A stretch of 64,000 nt of DNA from Cordylochernes scorpioides (taxonomy: Eukaryota; Arthropoda; Arachnida; Pseudoscorpiones; Chernetidae), in NCBI GenBank assembly GCA_030710605.1, contig CP092877.1, positions 43,694,406 to 43,758,405 of the forward strand. The letters are read 5' to 3'. This document shows, piece after piece, positions 10,843 to 22,583 of this stretch (position 1 is the stretch's first letter; every line of letters begins with the position of its first letter). A model generated the notes under the pieces. It did not search any database, was not told the DNA's origin, and saw nothing but the letters and a program-made list of their open reading frames with translations. Made by a program: the position numbers and the translations under genes.

Positions 10843-11081
10843 TATCTATCTGTGCATGATGTGTTCTTTGTTTCTCATCTGTGACTTTGTTGTGAAAATA
10901 AAATAAGATGATGATGATAAATCTAATATCGTTGTAGTTGTTTCCAATGAAGAGTCTCAGATATCTCCATACATCTCTATCACAGCAGTTGCAATGTCCT
11001 CTATCTTGGGTGTGTAAAGTTCTGGGTCCATGTCAATTTTCTGCGAGACTGTGGCCATCGCTGGGCAAGAGAATATGTGGG

Positions 11082-11466
11082 AACTCCGCCGTTGCCGGTC
11101 CCAAGCCCGGATGAAAAAGGAGGAGGGGAAGCAGTAACAAGCTCACTAAAAAAATCTGGGCTCAGCTGGCCCGGCTGATAGTACCCTGTAAGGGCCCTTA
11201 ATCCAGGGATACAGGATAAGCAACGTTTGTACTCCATGTTAGGAGCCGCTGCACATGGCGTCTGTTCCTCATGTTAGAGGCGGCCATTTCTTTTGGAGCT
11301 AAGTCGGCCTGCCACTGAGTAGTGCTCCCAGTCTTAATGACAAAGGCAGACACATTCTACTTCACCCAGTCATGATGGTTGTCAACAGACACCATCAAAA
11401 CTCTCAAGGTTTACAAGCTTGACACCCTAATATGATTGAGTGGAGATAAGAAAGAAGAAGAAGAAT
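11082..11466 (+). mobile_element. bipartite LINE derivative (5' end fused to 3' end)
   Basis: Begins AACTCCGCCGTTGCCGGTCC, the common 5' terminus also seen at 22156 and 45940. It continues through the LINE 5' region to GATGGTTGTCA and then jumps directly to the last ~80 bp of the GAA-tailed LINE (CACCATCAAAACTCTC...AAGAAAGAAGAAG). The whole coding interior is absent. It is probably mobilised in trans. Confidence 0.75.
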
Positions 11467-11622
11467 ATGTGGGTAGGTGTCAGTTCCACACCAGGACAGT
11501 TGTTGTATGTCCTATAGGTTCTTGTGCCATCTAGATGTATTGTCATTCTTTTGTAGTGATCTACTATTGAAAAAACCAAGTGATATTTCTAGGGATCATA
11601 AAAATAAAAAAAAGAGTTAAAA

Positions 11623-11756
11623 ATGGAAAACAGAATTGAGGAGATTCTACTACATATAAACAACAGTGACTGGGCACAATATCCCAAAATTAGAACCAAA
11701 AGATCGGCCTGCACATCTATTTATTGGCATCCAAACACACCAGATGGCCAGAGAGG
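11623..11756 (+). CDS. candidate exon, unassigned
   Basis: ATG-started open stretch MENRIEEILLHINNSDWAQY and onward to WHPNTPDGQR, ending at GAGAG|GTAAAA (phase 1). It could be a first exon of the plus-strand DUF4200 gene: a phase-1 acceptor is possible at 22588/22589 (...ACGAG|AT). However, it lies inside the opposite-strand NIPSNAP intron and I do not recognise the residues. Low confidence. Confidence 0.25.
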
Positions 11757-11846
11757 TAAAAATAACCTTTTTTTTCTTCAATATCTATTGTGCATAGGGT
11801 GTGGGGTAGTACTAACATTTTTTAAAAGCATTCATTTCATTATATA

Positions 11847-12021
11847 CAATAGAACCTCCATGAGAGGCCACTCACGCTAGAGGACACCTCTCTATAAAGG
11901 ACAGTTTTTATTTGAAAAATTACCATTTTTACTATTTAGTAACTCTCTGGTAAGAGGACACCTCTCCCTAAAGGACACTTTAGCTCTGAAATTAGGTGTC
12001 CTTTACAGGGAGGTTCTACTG
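11847..12021. mobile_element. MITE-1 copy
   Basis: CAATAGAACCTCCATGAGAG ... CAGGGAGGTTCTACTG, TA on both sides. Internal GAGGACACCTCTC blocks are characteristic of this family. Confidence 0.85.
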
Positions 12022-12488
12022 TAATACAACTTCGATCACAAACTTTTATTTGGTTCATAGGGACCTTTAAACAGCATTAGTCTCAAAGTTACATCTTGGA
12101 AATTTGTTTTACTTAGGAGTGAAATGTCAATCCCAGATGACCCACCTTTATAATGGAACTACATGGTGATGATAACAATGTGCTCTAACAATACATATTT
12201 AGAAACACATTTCCAGCTCAATACACAATACACATAGAATTTATATGGATTTGGTCTTGTAACCTTGTGCATTCTTATTCATAAGAAATGTAAACTATTG
12301 TCAATGCCTATACTTCTTTTTGAATTAAGACAATTTTCTACTGCTCTTGCTGCAATGTTAGGGGAGTAGAAAGCTATTTTATTTCAAAAGGAATCATAGG
12401 CGTTGAAAATAGTTTAAATTTCTTATAACAGATGATGTGCTAATGCATCATATTAATATTATTATTTATATTGTACGTTATATGATGT

Positions 12489-12960
12489 AGATAAACAATA
12501 AACACTCATGGATAAAACTTTAATGCTGCCAGTCGGCTATTTTTTTGTGGAAACATAGACAATTTTGTTTACACTTGGTTATCTCGTGTCTACAAAAAAG
12601 GTCACTGTGTATCAAATATCTTTTAGAGTTATTGTCTGAATCCTGATATACATGTTAAAAGGTACAACTTCCTTAAGTTTTGTCAGTGAATGTATATAAT
12701 GTTCACACTTGGTTATCTTGTATGTCTACAAAAAAGGTCACTGTGTATCAAATATCTTTCAGTTATTGTCTGAATCCTGATATACATGCTAAAATGTACA
12801 ACTTCATTAAGTTTTGTCCGTGAATGTATATAATGTTCACACTTGGTTATCTCGTGTGTCTTCAATAAAGGTCATTGTGTATCAAATAGCTTTCAGAGTT
12901 ATTATCTGAATCCTGATATACATGCTGAAAGATACAACTTCCTTAGGTCGTGGTTCCTTA
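12489..12960. repeat. triplicated ~131-138 bp segment of a Tc1-like MITE
   Basis: CACTTGGTTATCTCGTGT...TCCTGATATACATG...CAACTTCCTTAAG occurs three times in tandem (about 12571, 12700 and 12838). The flanking ACACTCATGGATAAAACTTT resembles the terminus of the complete element at 32103-32310. Confidence 0.8.
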
Positions 12961-13781
12961 GGTTACTTTGGTCTTATAACCTTGTGCATTTTATCTATAT
13001 TGTACCTTATATGATGTATAGATACATTAAAAATGATCTTAAATGGGTTTATAATTAATTAAACCTCTTTGTATACTATTGGTGTGTTTAAAATCGGTAA
13101 ATTTTTACTACAAAAAAATCAGAGCTACCTACTCACAGTAAATTCCCTCTGATAGCCAAAGTAATACAGTTTTATCTTTCATAAAGTCAAGATCACTTGC
13201 AGAAAAATCCCAAGTTTTACTGTATTTTTATATATTTCTTATGAGGCTGATCTGATTCCGAATTATAAGGGTTTATGGTGATACATCACCGCATTTTCCC
13301 ACCGTTAGGTGTCCCAGAAAGTCATCTCTGGTCAGATGGTCACAGTGAGAGGCTGGAGAATGTACCAGCCTTCCATTCTGCACTCTGTAAAAACTGTATT
13401 TTTAAAAAAGAAAAATTCAACTCTCAAGGCTATTTAATTTTAAGGAATGGTCAGTCTAGGATAACCATGTCAAATTCTTTTTCAAATTTACTTTTTGTAA
13501 TTAGTTTCATCTTATGTGAATTTCAATAATTATTATTTGGAAAGGTAAAAAAAATGTAATATAGAGGGTGTTAAAAATGGAGATAATAATACTTATGTTT
13601 TTCACGTGAGAACGCCCTTGAAACCTCAGAATAATTTTTAACGTCTTGCCAAATACTTTATTCCTCCTTACGAAGACACAAAATTTTTGTTGAAACGTTG
13701 AGAAAGAACTGGCCGAAGTGTCTATTTTTACAGAACTATGAATGCTGGTCAGGCAAGCTCTATCTTCAAGATAATACTTAC
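12961..13781. other. NIPSNAP intron adjacent to the N-terminal exon
   Basis: AT-rich. A short higher-GC stretch at 13290-13395 is open on both strands but has no recognisable domain and no coherent splice pair. Nothing else is seen. Confidence 0.4.
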
Positions 13782-13939
13782 GTTGGTATTCATACACAAT
13801 CTCCGAGTCTGAGAGGAGACGGGAGTGGGAATCCTTGCCAGGTTCAATCTTACGTACATGGAGAAGCTTGGTGAACCACCCTTCACTGGCCGGAGTTTCA
13901 AGTTTGGCACAGGTGCTGAGGGCCCTGCCACACATTCCA
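13782..13939 (-). CDS. NIPSNAP-family protein, N-terminal exon
   Basis: A 158-nt minus-strand exon. The acceptor has a long pyrimidine tract ending CCTAAG (phase 2) and the donor is GTAAGTATT (phase 1). It encodes 52 codons including GWFTKLLHVRKIEPGKDSHS followed by RLLSDSEIVYEYQ. This is the characteristic NIPSNAP segment after the mitochondrial presequence (WFxKLFVRKIEPxKxAHSxLLSxKE pattern). A 9.9-kb intron of mobile elements separates it from the next exon at 3861-3906. The first exon with the start codon and presequence was not identified. The other reading frames of this stretch are shadows. Confidence 0.85.
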
Positions 13940-14051
13940 CTTAGGAGTGTGCGAAATGGAAAAATAAATAAAAACACTAATCTTGTTATGCAAAATGTGA
14001 ACATACCACTCAATAATGATAAAGGACACTTTGTATTAAAGATTATAGATG

Positions 14052-14226
14052 CAGTAGAACCTCCCTTTAGCAGACATCCTACTAGCAGACACCTCTCTAC
14101 AAAGCACAGTTTTCATTTTCAAAATTACCATTTTTACTATTTAGCAACTTTCCAGTAAAAGGACACCTCTCCCTAAAGGACACTTTGGCTATGCAATTAT
14201 GTGTCCTTTACAGATAGGTTCTACTG
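14052..14226. mobile_element. MITE-1 copy
   Basis: CAGTAGAACCTCCCTTTAGC to CAGATAGGTTCTACTG. A partial second copy follows at 14345-14500 and runs into the hairpin at 14505. Confidence 0.83.
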
Positions 14227-14504
14227 TATTGATAGTGTTTGATACACACTATATATTTACATATACACACTATAAATTTATTTGGATTAGGTCTTATTTT
14301 CTTGTAGCTATAACTCAGTAAAAATAGTATTAATAATAACACTATGAAGTATATAACTGCTAAGAGAGGACACATATCTCTACAAAGAATTTTTAATGCC
14401 AAAATTACAATTTTTTACTATTCAGAAACTCTCCTGTAAGAGGATCCCTCTTTCTAAAGGACACTTTGGCTCTGCAACTAGATGTCCTTTGCAGAAAAGT
14501 TACT

Positions 14505-14592
14505 AAATCCAAAAGACAAAAAACCTCTCGTAATTAGTATCTTTTTAGAATAAAAGATACTAATTGCGAGAGGTTTTTTGTCTTTTGGATTT
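14505..14592. repeat. near-perfect 88-bp hairpin
   Basis: AAATCCAAAAGACAAAAAAC... folds onto ...GTTTTTTGTCTTTTGGATTT. Arms are about 40 bp with a single visible mismatch and a 6-8 nt loop (TTTAGAATAAA region). It would form a pre-miRNA-sized hairpin if transcribed. It may equally be a tiny MITE. Confidence 0.9.
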
Positions 14593-14632
14593 AATTTGAT
14601 GCGCAAGTTCTTTGATCTTAGAAAAGTTACTA

Positions 14633-14809
14633 CAGTTAAACCTGTCTATAGCGCCCCCTCTTGGGACTCGCCAAAATAGGGTGCTATAGAGAGGGGGGTG
14701 CTATAGACAGGTCACTTTTAATGTAAATCGATCGTACTATGTATTTAAAATCAGGTGCTATAGAGAGGGAGGCGCTATTTAGAGGGTGCGCTATAGACAG
14801 GTTTAACTG
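14633..14809. mobile_element. 177-bp MITE (family CAGTTAAACC)
   Basis: TA-flanked. Begins CAGTTAAACCTGTCTATAGC and ends GCTATAGACAGGTTTAACTG. Internal GGTGCTATAGAGAGG repeats. Pogo-like termini. Confidence 0.9.
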
Positions 14810-14829
14810 TATATTTTGAATCCTGATAT

Positions 14830-15245
14830 ATTTTCTTGATACATCAGTGGTGGTGGTGTCTTGTCCATGGAGCAGATCAGATCGGTCCGTGCACCCTGAT
14901 CACAATACCAGCCAACAAAGGTGCCTTGTTCACATGGATGTCCTCTTCTGGATTGATGTCTGTAAATATTTTAATTTCTATGAAGATTGACTTGTTGGTC
15001 TTGCAGCCACTTCCGAGCCCCAAGTATGGTATTCTTGTTTGGGGGAGGACAGAGTCTGGACACATCTGTGGCGAGTGGAAGGTGCGGTGAGTTGCCTCCA
15101 GGCTGTGGATGATCCTACAAGACGGTGTCGGAGAACTTGCCTGACCTGGACGGGAGCCGGCTGTAGACAAGGAGGATCCTTCTGATGGCGGATATTTGAG
15201 ACAAGTCCATCTACCTAGTTCTATCAACGGCTCCTGGCAATAAAG
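14830..15245 (+). repeat. dispersed repeat, copy 1
   Basis: About 300-400 bp matching the reverse complement of 46080-46440, e.g. GGAGGACAGAGTCTGG, GGATGATCCTACAAGACGGTGTC and GGAGGATCCTTCTGATGGCG against their partners. Identity unknown; possibly a retroelement 5' region. Confidence 0.6.
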
Positions 15246-15680
15246 TACATCGAACTAAGCTGTGTCCACAACAAACCTACATTGAACCTTGTATGCAAAC
15301 AACGACCACTGCAATTATTAAAAAAAAAAAAAAAATTAACAAAAATAAGATACAAAAAAGATAATTCAACTTTATTATTCAAAGAACAAAAGTTAACAAC
15401 AACTTGTTCGATGCGCACGCGCCTCGTGAAGTCACTAAAGCGCGAAGGGCACATGCAGCTGGCAAACAATTTATCGCTTTCTCTCCTTTCCTTTCTTCTT
15501 TTATATTACAAGGTATATTACAGTAATAATATCCATTAGAAATGAAGGTTTGTGATAAAATCACCTAAACTTTCTTTAATTCAACCGAAAGTTCAGATCC
15601 CTTGCTGTGTATAATTAACGAGGTTATACTGTATGTGATAATTGGTGGTAAGAGAGTGGTGATGGTAATTTAAGAATATT

Positions 15681-15996
15681 GGGGGGTCAGTGGAAGGATG
15701 GTCTAAACCATTGGTTTTTCGACCGCTACGGCACGAGTTAAATTCCCGCGCATTGGGCACTTTTTTCTGATTTAAAATAAATGCTCCAGTTGCCCCTGAT
15801 TCTTGCAAAAGTCCAACCCCACCAGTGAGTGCAAGTAACCAAACAGGGCTCTGGTACATTTGTAAGTGCAAAGTCGAACTGCTTTTCACATGTGTAGACA
15901 TGTAGTGCACTTACAGTAAAATAGTCGCCTACTTCTACCCACCATGATTATCATGACCTGTACCACAGGTACCTGGGATAAGCAAAAAAAAAAAAA
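15681..15996 (+). mobile_element. SINE-B, tRNA-derived, poly(A) tail
   Basis: The head GTCAGTGGAAGGATGGTCTA is followed by a degenerate box B (ACGAGTTAAATTCCCG) and CATTGGGCACTTTTTT. The body contains GTCCAACCCCACCAGTGAG and ends GGATAAGC(A)n. Related copies: 29655-29935 (+), 45048-45345 (-), 56585-56785 (-). The 56.7-kb copy keeps a canonical box B, GGGATCGAATCCC. Confidence 0.85.
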
Positions 15997-16273
15997 AGCA
16001 TATTGGAGAAAGATTGGTTTCATACCAAAACAAATGAGTTAAATTTGTGGGGATTGAAGAAAAAAAGTAGGTGATTAAAACCTGGCCTTGCCAGCTGGCA
16101 CACTTCCTGATGTGGAGAAAGTTTCCCCCTCACAAAAATACCTTCCTACTTTATTGGTGCATGGTGTACATAATACCTAACATTGATTTATGAAAAATTA
16201 ATTTATTTGGACTAGGCCTTATTTTCTTATAGCTATAATCTATAATTCAAATTGTGCTATATCATTATATATA

Positions 16274-16442
16274 CAGTAGAGCCTCCATGAGAAGACATTC
16301 ACGCTAGAGGACAACTCTCTATAAAGGACAGTTTTCATTTGCAAAATTACCATTTTTACTATTTAGCAACTCTTTGGTAAGAGGACACCTCTCTCTAAAG
16401 GATACTTTGACTCTGCAATTAGGTGTCCATTACAGGGAGGTT
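16274..16442. mobile_element. MITE-1 copy, right end lost
   Basis: CAGTAGAGCCTCCATGAGAA at the left; ends TACAGGGAGG without the final TTCTACTG. Confidence 0.78.
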
Positions 16443-17610
16443 TTTTAGGTTTATTAGTGTTTTTATCAGGGAGGGGGGGGTTGTTATATAATTTAAAAAA
16501 TATTCTAATTTATTCATAAATTATTAATTATAAACATATTTTGCCCATTATTTTTATGATGCCATTGTCTTCTTTTAAATTAATATATTTTTTCTTTTAG
16601 CTCCTAAAAATAATGTAGATAATTGTTTTTATATTTTTATTTTTCACAATAATATAGAAATGAATTAACAAATTCTATATTAACTGTGACATTTGTATTG
16701 TATATTTTATTCAATAGTGTTAAAAAAAACAACAATTTGATAATAAATAATTTCAATTTTTTACCAAACGCCTGCATCTATATTAAGAAACCTTCCTAAA
16801 AACAATTCTTTTTACAAATATCATAACAGTTAGTTGACACCAGATAGACACATTCTAATAATTTATTATTCAATATATTACAGCAAAGTATTTATTATAT
16901 TATTAACAGATTATTAATTTTGATGTCTATTTTATTACAAAGTCGCTCTTCATGCCGCAAGAAAAAGGACGCAAAGCTACTAGAAACTTCCTTCCAAGAT
17001 GACCATGTCCCTATGGACAATATGACGACAAAACTGTTCTTCATGCTGCAAGAGAAAGGGCGCAGAGCTACTAGAGGCAGAGTCCCAAGACTCCGAAGGA
17101 ATCCTTGGCAGAAGCACGTCAGATCCATGTCAGTATCTACAATATTTGCAAGCTGTGGGTCACAGCTCCAATAGGGAAGGAGCTATGTAGCAAAGTATTT
17201 ATTATTTTATTAACATATTATTAATTTTGAAGTTTATATATTACATTACTCTGCGTAAACTTCCCTCATTGCTTCTCTTATTTTTTATAAATTTTAGTAG
17301 GTGCCTGTGCCTTAAATAAATTGCTGTGTCATCCTCTAGTTTGTCTTTCCTAATTTTCCACATGACAATAATTTCAAGATGCCACTATAGAAAAAGAAAA
17401 GCCTAATAAAAAAAATCAACTGTATCGACCACACATTTCCATTTGATATACCAAAATATGATGTGGACATAATTTCAATATTACTTCATGAATAAAGTTC
17501 TTTAACAAAAAATGTCAACCACAACTATAGCTTTCTTCAACCAAATAAGCCATCTACAACAAACATGGCCATCTTCAACAAACATGGTCATTTTAAACAA
17601 AATAGACATG
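16443..17610. other. AT-rich intergenic DNA with a local duplication
   Basis: AAAGTATTTATTAT...ATTAATTTTGA occurs at about 16886 and again at 17191. Between them is a short GC-richer stretch with an internally repeated GCAAGAAAAAGGACGC-like motif, open on both strands. No domain or splice site convinces. A short Helitron 3'-region scrap lies at about 17310-17365. Confidence 0.4.
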
Positions 17611-17614
17611 AACA

Positions 17615-17720
17615 CAAGGTAATAAGACCAAATCCAAATAAATAGTGTGTGATCTTTCGGTAACAACGTTGTTACCAAAACATCACACACTATTTATTTG
17701 GATTTGGTCTTATTACCTTG
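17615..17720. repeat. Penelope-like terminal repeat as a palindrome
   Basis: CAAGGTAATAAGACCAAATC ... is mirrored by ...GATTTGGTCTTATTACCTTG with the axis near 17667 (GGTAACAACGTTGTTACC). Two head-to-head copies of the element's terminal repeat. Confidence 0.85.
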
Positions 17721-17989
17721 TATTTAAATTCCAAATTGTGCCTTATCAAAATAGAGACATCTTCAACAAACAAAGCCATCTACAACAAACTGAAATAGTG
17801 CTCAAAATAGACACCTTGATGTAATTCCAAATATTTCACAAGGAACATCTATTTTAGATAGGGACAATGAAGAAACCACACCAAGCCTACTTGTATAATA
17901 AACTTTTTATAAGCTCTTAATCTAACCATCTATCACTTCTTTTGTGCCTAAAAATGCCACTATATCATATACATCAAATATTTGTGAAA

Positions 17990-18660
17990 TATTGTTGTGT
18001 GTCAATAAGTAGTCGACCGATGGTACACGGGAGCAGTAAAAATTATTTAATTTTTGTTTATTTTTAATTAATTATTTAATCAGAGAAACCGCACCACAGA
18101 GAAGACTGGTATAAATTGTATTTGACCCTTGACCACCGTTTTGCGGCAATGCGTTAAATACAACAATACAACGTGCCAGTTATCGTTTACCCTTCATCCT
18201 TTTTTTATTTTTATTTTTTCTCCTTGACCGGCGAACCAAAGATGTCCTGTCACAGCTACAAACCCTCCTACGGCCACACTGACGAGAACCGGAAACCAAC
18301 GACCCTCTGAGAGTGGACCATGAACCCAGCACTGGAACGGGCCCTGGTGACCATAGCCCACCAGGACACTGCAGTCTTTAAATAAACTGAGTATTACATC
18401 CGTACCTCAGTCTCATCAATATATTACCTCAAATATTATTATAGTGTTTATAAATAAGCTTTATTTATTTTCAAGATGCATATTGATTGGCATACATACG
18501 GTATAGCTTTGTTAATTCGACACACGCCAATTCGACACTCTAAGTTAATTTGACCATATTCTGATGTCCCGACCTCCGACCTATCAAATAACAAACCGTA
18601 ATTCGACATATCGATAATATGACACTTCCGATAGTTCAACCATTTTAAAATTCGAATTTC
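17990..18660. other. intergenic; possible decayed LTR and TIR scrap
   Basis: 17994-18440 has TGTGTGTCAATAAG... and AAATAAACTGAGTATTACAT, which looks LTR-like but shows no clear duplication or partner. 18510-18640 repeats ATTCGACA/TTCGAC motifs like a degraded TIR element. Confidence 0.3.
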
Positions 18661-19560
18661 AACAACTTCACCGCTATAAAGGTATTACGGCAGCGGCACT
18701 GATCACCAATGGGATCGCACCTGCACACTTTTGTTTCTGGTTAGTTTAAGTTTCACTTTGCAATGCCGTTGCGAAATGTCGCGAGTGTTTTTTTTTTTTT
18801 TTTTACGCGGGAATTTAGGCTTCGTGTGCTAAATAATAATGTTATTTTCTTTTTAAATTTCAGCATTGAAATATTTTAGTTATTTAAAAATTTACAAATA
18901 ATTTCCTTTTAAATTAAAAAAAAATCTTTATAAATTGTAGCCACAATAATTATGATAACATTTCATTTCAATATTCCATTTCCGTGTTATTATAAAAGAT
19001 TTAAACACAAAATCAATAACACCTGCAGCAGCAGTGGATGTCTTTAATACAATAAAAACTCTTTGTTATTTAAAACACATTCCAGAGGAAGAAAGACATG
19101 CATGTTTTTTTTTTAAATGACCATCTGGAATACATCCTGAAAAGGATTTCAGTGCAAAAACAGACATCTATAAAGGAATTTTTTAAAAGATCTACATGAT
19201 TATTTTTAAATTTTATTTTCCATATTTATTTCCTTTCAACTGCTATATTCTTCAATTAGAATAAAATATTATTTAATATATTATATTTAATATTTTAATA
19301 AGGTCTGTAGAGTTAATATTCGATTATATTATTGAAAAGAAACACATTGCCAGTAAATTTATTTGTTACAATTATTTATGTTTAGAAAAAAATGTATTAA
19401 TGCCATTTTGTCCCTAATACTAAAAGTTAATCATGAAAAAAATAAAAATAAAATAAATAAATACAAAAAAGTACACATACAATGGTTTAATTAATATCAT
19501 TAATTTATATTACAAAGACACTTTTAAAAAGATATTATTTTAGCAAGTTAGATGATTAGC
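18661..19560. other. AT-rich intergenic DNA
   Basis: No ORF, RNA gene or element was recognised. A poly(T) run lies at about 18788-18804. Confidence 0.5.
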
Positions 19561-19787
19561 TAATCATCTAACTTTAATTCAACCGAAAGCTCTGATCCCT
19601 TGGGGTGTTGAATTAAAGAGGTTTGACTGTATATTGATGCCTAACTCTAGCTGTTAATCATTTTTGTTCTTATTAATATGTTTTTAAAATAACCATATTA
19701 CAAAAAACTAGACACACATCAGTATTGGAATATATTAGTCTTTTCATAGAGGAGAAATTTCATATTTTTGAAAATATTCAAATTTAT

Positions 19788-20098
19788 GGTAAAAGTCTGA
19801 CTTTTCCTGTAATTTGAGGTTGTTCCTAACATGGAAGCCTTTGCTGCCGACTCTAACATGAGTACAGAAACAGCTACTCCGTATCCCTGGAGTGGGAACC
19901 TTGCTGAGGTCTATCAACCGGGTCAGTTGAAGTCAGGATTTTTAAAGAGGTCTTTCTCCTCTTCTAACAATGCTGCTGTTGGTGCTTATTTGTCAGAGTT
20001 ATTTTGCTTGTTTCACAGCTGGCCTTCATATCCGAAGGTCGTTCCCCTATCTGCCACCTGGGGACGCGCCCTGTAGTAGTCAGCTCTGCCGAAGGAGA
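19788..20098 (-). mobile_element. LINE 5'-end fragment
   Basis: Matches the 5' region (43040-43360) of the LINE at 39135-43361, read on the minus strand from GGCAGAGCTGACTAC. The apparent plus-strand ORF here is its antisense. No 3' end is attached. Confidence 0.72.
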
Positions 20099-20099
20099 A

Positions 20100-21930
20100 A
20101 TAAAATTAGTTTTTATATTAAAAAAAGATAACATCCATCAGCTACGTTAACGACCAGTTAGCAATGTAAACAATGAGGGGGGCTGGAGAGTGATGTTCTA
20201 ACTCCTTATAATTTGGAATATATGTCTGCAGCATTAAAAGTTCAATTATGGTAATCATACTTTTTTTTATTTTAGTGTGCATGCTCTCTTATAGAGACAA
20301 ATTAATAAAATAATTTAACATTAAGGAAGCTGAGCTAAAATATCTTTCTACACTCTCTACCCCCATATGTTTATATTTTTCTGTAATCAATTGGCTATGG
20401 AATCATAGTGGCATGTGTTCTTTTTCCCTTAAAGTTGATATTTTATTTAACAAGAAAGTACTTTGGTATTAAAATATGGTTTAATAAAAGTGAAAACTAT
20501 ATGCAATAAATATCTGATCACCTTTTTCAAGTATATTAAAATCTTAGGAGACTAATGGAACTTCTATTTCACTGTATTTATTCAACTTGTTTATATAGTC
20601 AAAACCTTTTAATTCAGCAGACTATAATGCAATAGTTTTTCAAACCTCAACCAATGTGACTTTCATAGTAATAGTTCAATACCAATTTAAATCGACAGGA
20701 AGCACCTTTGAGATGCTATATTAAAGAAATATGGCCAATTTTGTGTGTACGATCTATTATAATCTATTTAAACTTTTAAATATATAAATATACAATTCAA
20801 AATATGCTGATATCGGGCAGTTATGCGAAAAAAAAAAAAACTAATTATCAAAAAACTAAAAATTGGACGCTAAAAATGAATGCACCTACCTTAAAGGCTC
20901 TTTAAATAGCAAACTAGACCTAGCTAATTTCAGCATCTCTTTGTAGTGTATGTTTATTAAATTTGTTTTTCATCTAAAGTCCCATCAGCCTTACCAAATC
21001 GTTTTAAATTTTTCACCTGTGGAAAATTTTATCATTACAAAATAAAACTAAAAATTAAGTAGATATAATTATGCAATAATATCTTAATAATATTTTAGAA
21101 AATATTTTAAAATATTATTGATTATTTCAAATTATATTTTCAATATATTATTCATTTCTATTTTTATTAATAATATTGGCATATGATGAGTTAAAAATAA
21201 TTCAACTTTAAAAATAAATAAATAAGATTATCGTGGAAAAAATTATATTAAATTTAATGAATATTTAAGGGGCTTAAAATATAGAGTAAAATTTATTATT
21301 TACTATATGGTAACCATGGTAACAAGGACGCCTTAAGAGAAACCGAAAAAAATGAATATCTAATGTTTTATTATTGAGTCAGGAATATTCGTTCTTCAAA
21401 GGTCTTTAATTTAAAAAAAAAATGTCCTATATATATTTGTGCTTTTAAATTATTATGTTATTAATTTATTTGTAATTATATATATACTATTATAAACAAA
21501 GTTTTGACACAAGAGTAAAGATATTAGGTTTCAAAAATGCACCAAAATATGGCGAAACGAATGTTAAAAAATAACAAAACACAAGATTACGAATATTATA
21601 TAAATAATGTTTTTAAAATATATGATGTAGCATTGTAAGTATGTCATAAAATTATATAATTGTAAGTAAAATCTGTTAAAAATGATATTTTTTACGAGGT
21701 AACAAGATAAAATCCAAATATGTCTTGTTACCTTAGGAATTTTATATATAATACAAATTGTACCTTATTGTGATAACATATTCTATTTAATTTGTGTATC
21801 TTGTATTTTTATATATTTCTTCAAATATCAAGTATTGTTAATATAAATGCAGTATGATAATTAAACTTGTATGAAGTACATTATTGACTCCTGAGGTATT
21901 ATGGGTAATGCATCCTGGTGCTATTTATAT
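20100..21930. other. AT-rich intergenic DNA, little content
   Basis: Mostly low-complexity AT sequence. A Penelope-like terminal-repeat scrap is at about 21695-21760 (GGTAACAAGATAAAATCC...CTTGTTACC). Nothing else is recognised. Confidence 0.5.
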
Positions 21931-21937
21931 TATTAAA

Positions 21938-22094
21938 CTTCTCTGTAAAGGACACCAAGCTGCAGAGCCAAAGTGTCCTTTAGAGAGAGGTGTTTTCAAG
22001 AAAGAGGTTGGATCACTAAATAATAAAAATAGTAATTTTAGCAATAAAAAATCTGCTCTTTGTAGAGAAATATCCTCTTATGGAGGTTCTACTG
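21938..22094. mobile_element. MITE-1 copy, degraded left end
   Basis: CTCTGTAAAGGACACCAAGC ... TATGGAGGTTCTACTG with the family's internal blocks. Confidence 0.75.
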
Positions 22095-22155
22095 TTTAAT
22101 AATAACAGAAGGTAAGACCAAGTCCAGATTAATAAATGGTATCTACCATTTTGGT

Positions 22156-22536
22156 AACTCCGCCTTTGCCGATCCCAAGCCCGAATGAAAAAGAGGAGGG
22201 GGAGCTTTAACAAGCTCACTAAAAAACCTGGGCTCAGCTGGCCCGGCTGATAGTATCCTGTAAGGGCTCCTAATCCAGGGATACAGGATGAGCAGCGTTT
22301 GTACTCCATGTCCCTCATGTCAGAGGCAGCCATTTCTTTTGGAGCTAAGTCGGCCTGCCACTGAGTAGTGCTCCCAGTCTTAATGACAAAGGAAGACTTA
22401 TTCTACTTCACCCAATCATGATGGTTGTCACTGTATTGACTCATCCATTGATGTGCTCTACTCATCCCCGACAGCCACCATCAAAAGTATCAAGCTTTAC
22501 AAGCTTGATACCCTAATAAGAAAGAAGAAGAAGAGA
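22156..22536 (+). mobile_element. bipartite LINE derivative
   Basis: The same 5' terminus (AACTCCGCCTTTGCCGATCC) and internal junction after GATGGTTGTCA as at 11082-11466, here with about 105 bp of LINE 3' end. Ends AAGAAAGAAGAAGAAG. It lies directly upstream of the first recognised DUF4200 exon. Confidence 0.78.
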
Positions 22537-22583
22537 CCATTTTGGTAACAGCATTGTGTGCATACAATCGCTGTGTGTGACAG

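Noticed and set aside
11082-11466. 5' inversion (twin priming) of a LINE
   Set aside because: Comparison with the LINE at 39135-43361 shows the 5' and 3' parts are in the same orientation; the structure is an internal deletion.
16920-17174. First exon of the DUF4200 gene or NIPSNAP presequence exon
   Set aside because: Open on both strands because of an internal repeat. No donor gives the required phase, and no family residues are recognised.
17994-18440. Solo LTR
   Set aside because: A polyadenylation-like region is present, but no TG..CA pair with a matching target duplication and no second copy.
19831-20076. 81-codon plus-strand ORF (and the similar one at 43083-43298)
   Set aside because: Both are antisense readings of the LINE 5' region. 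Shared sequence reflects the repeat, not a protein.
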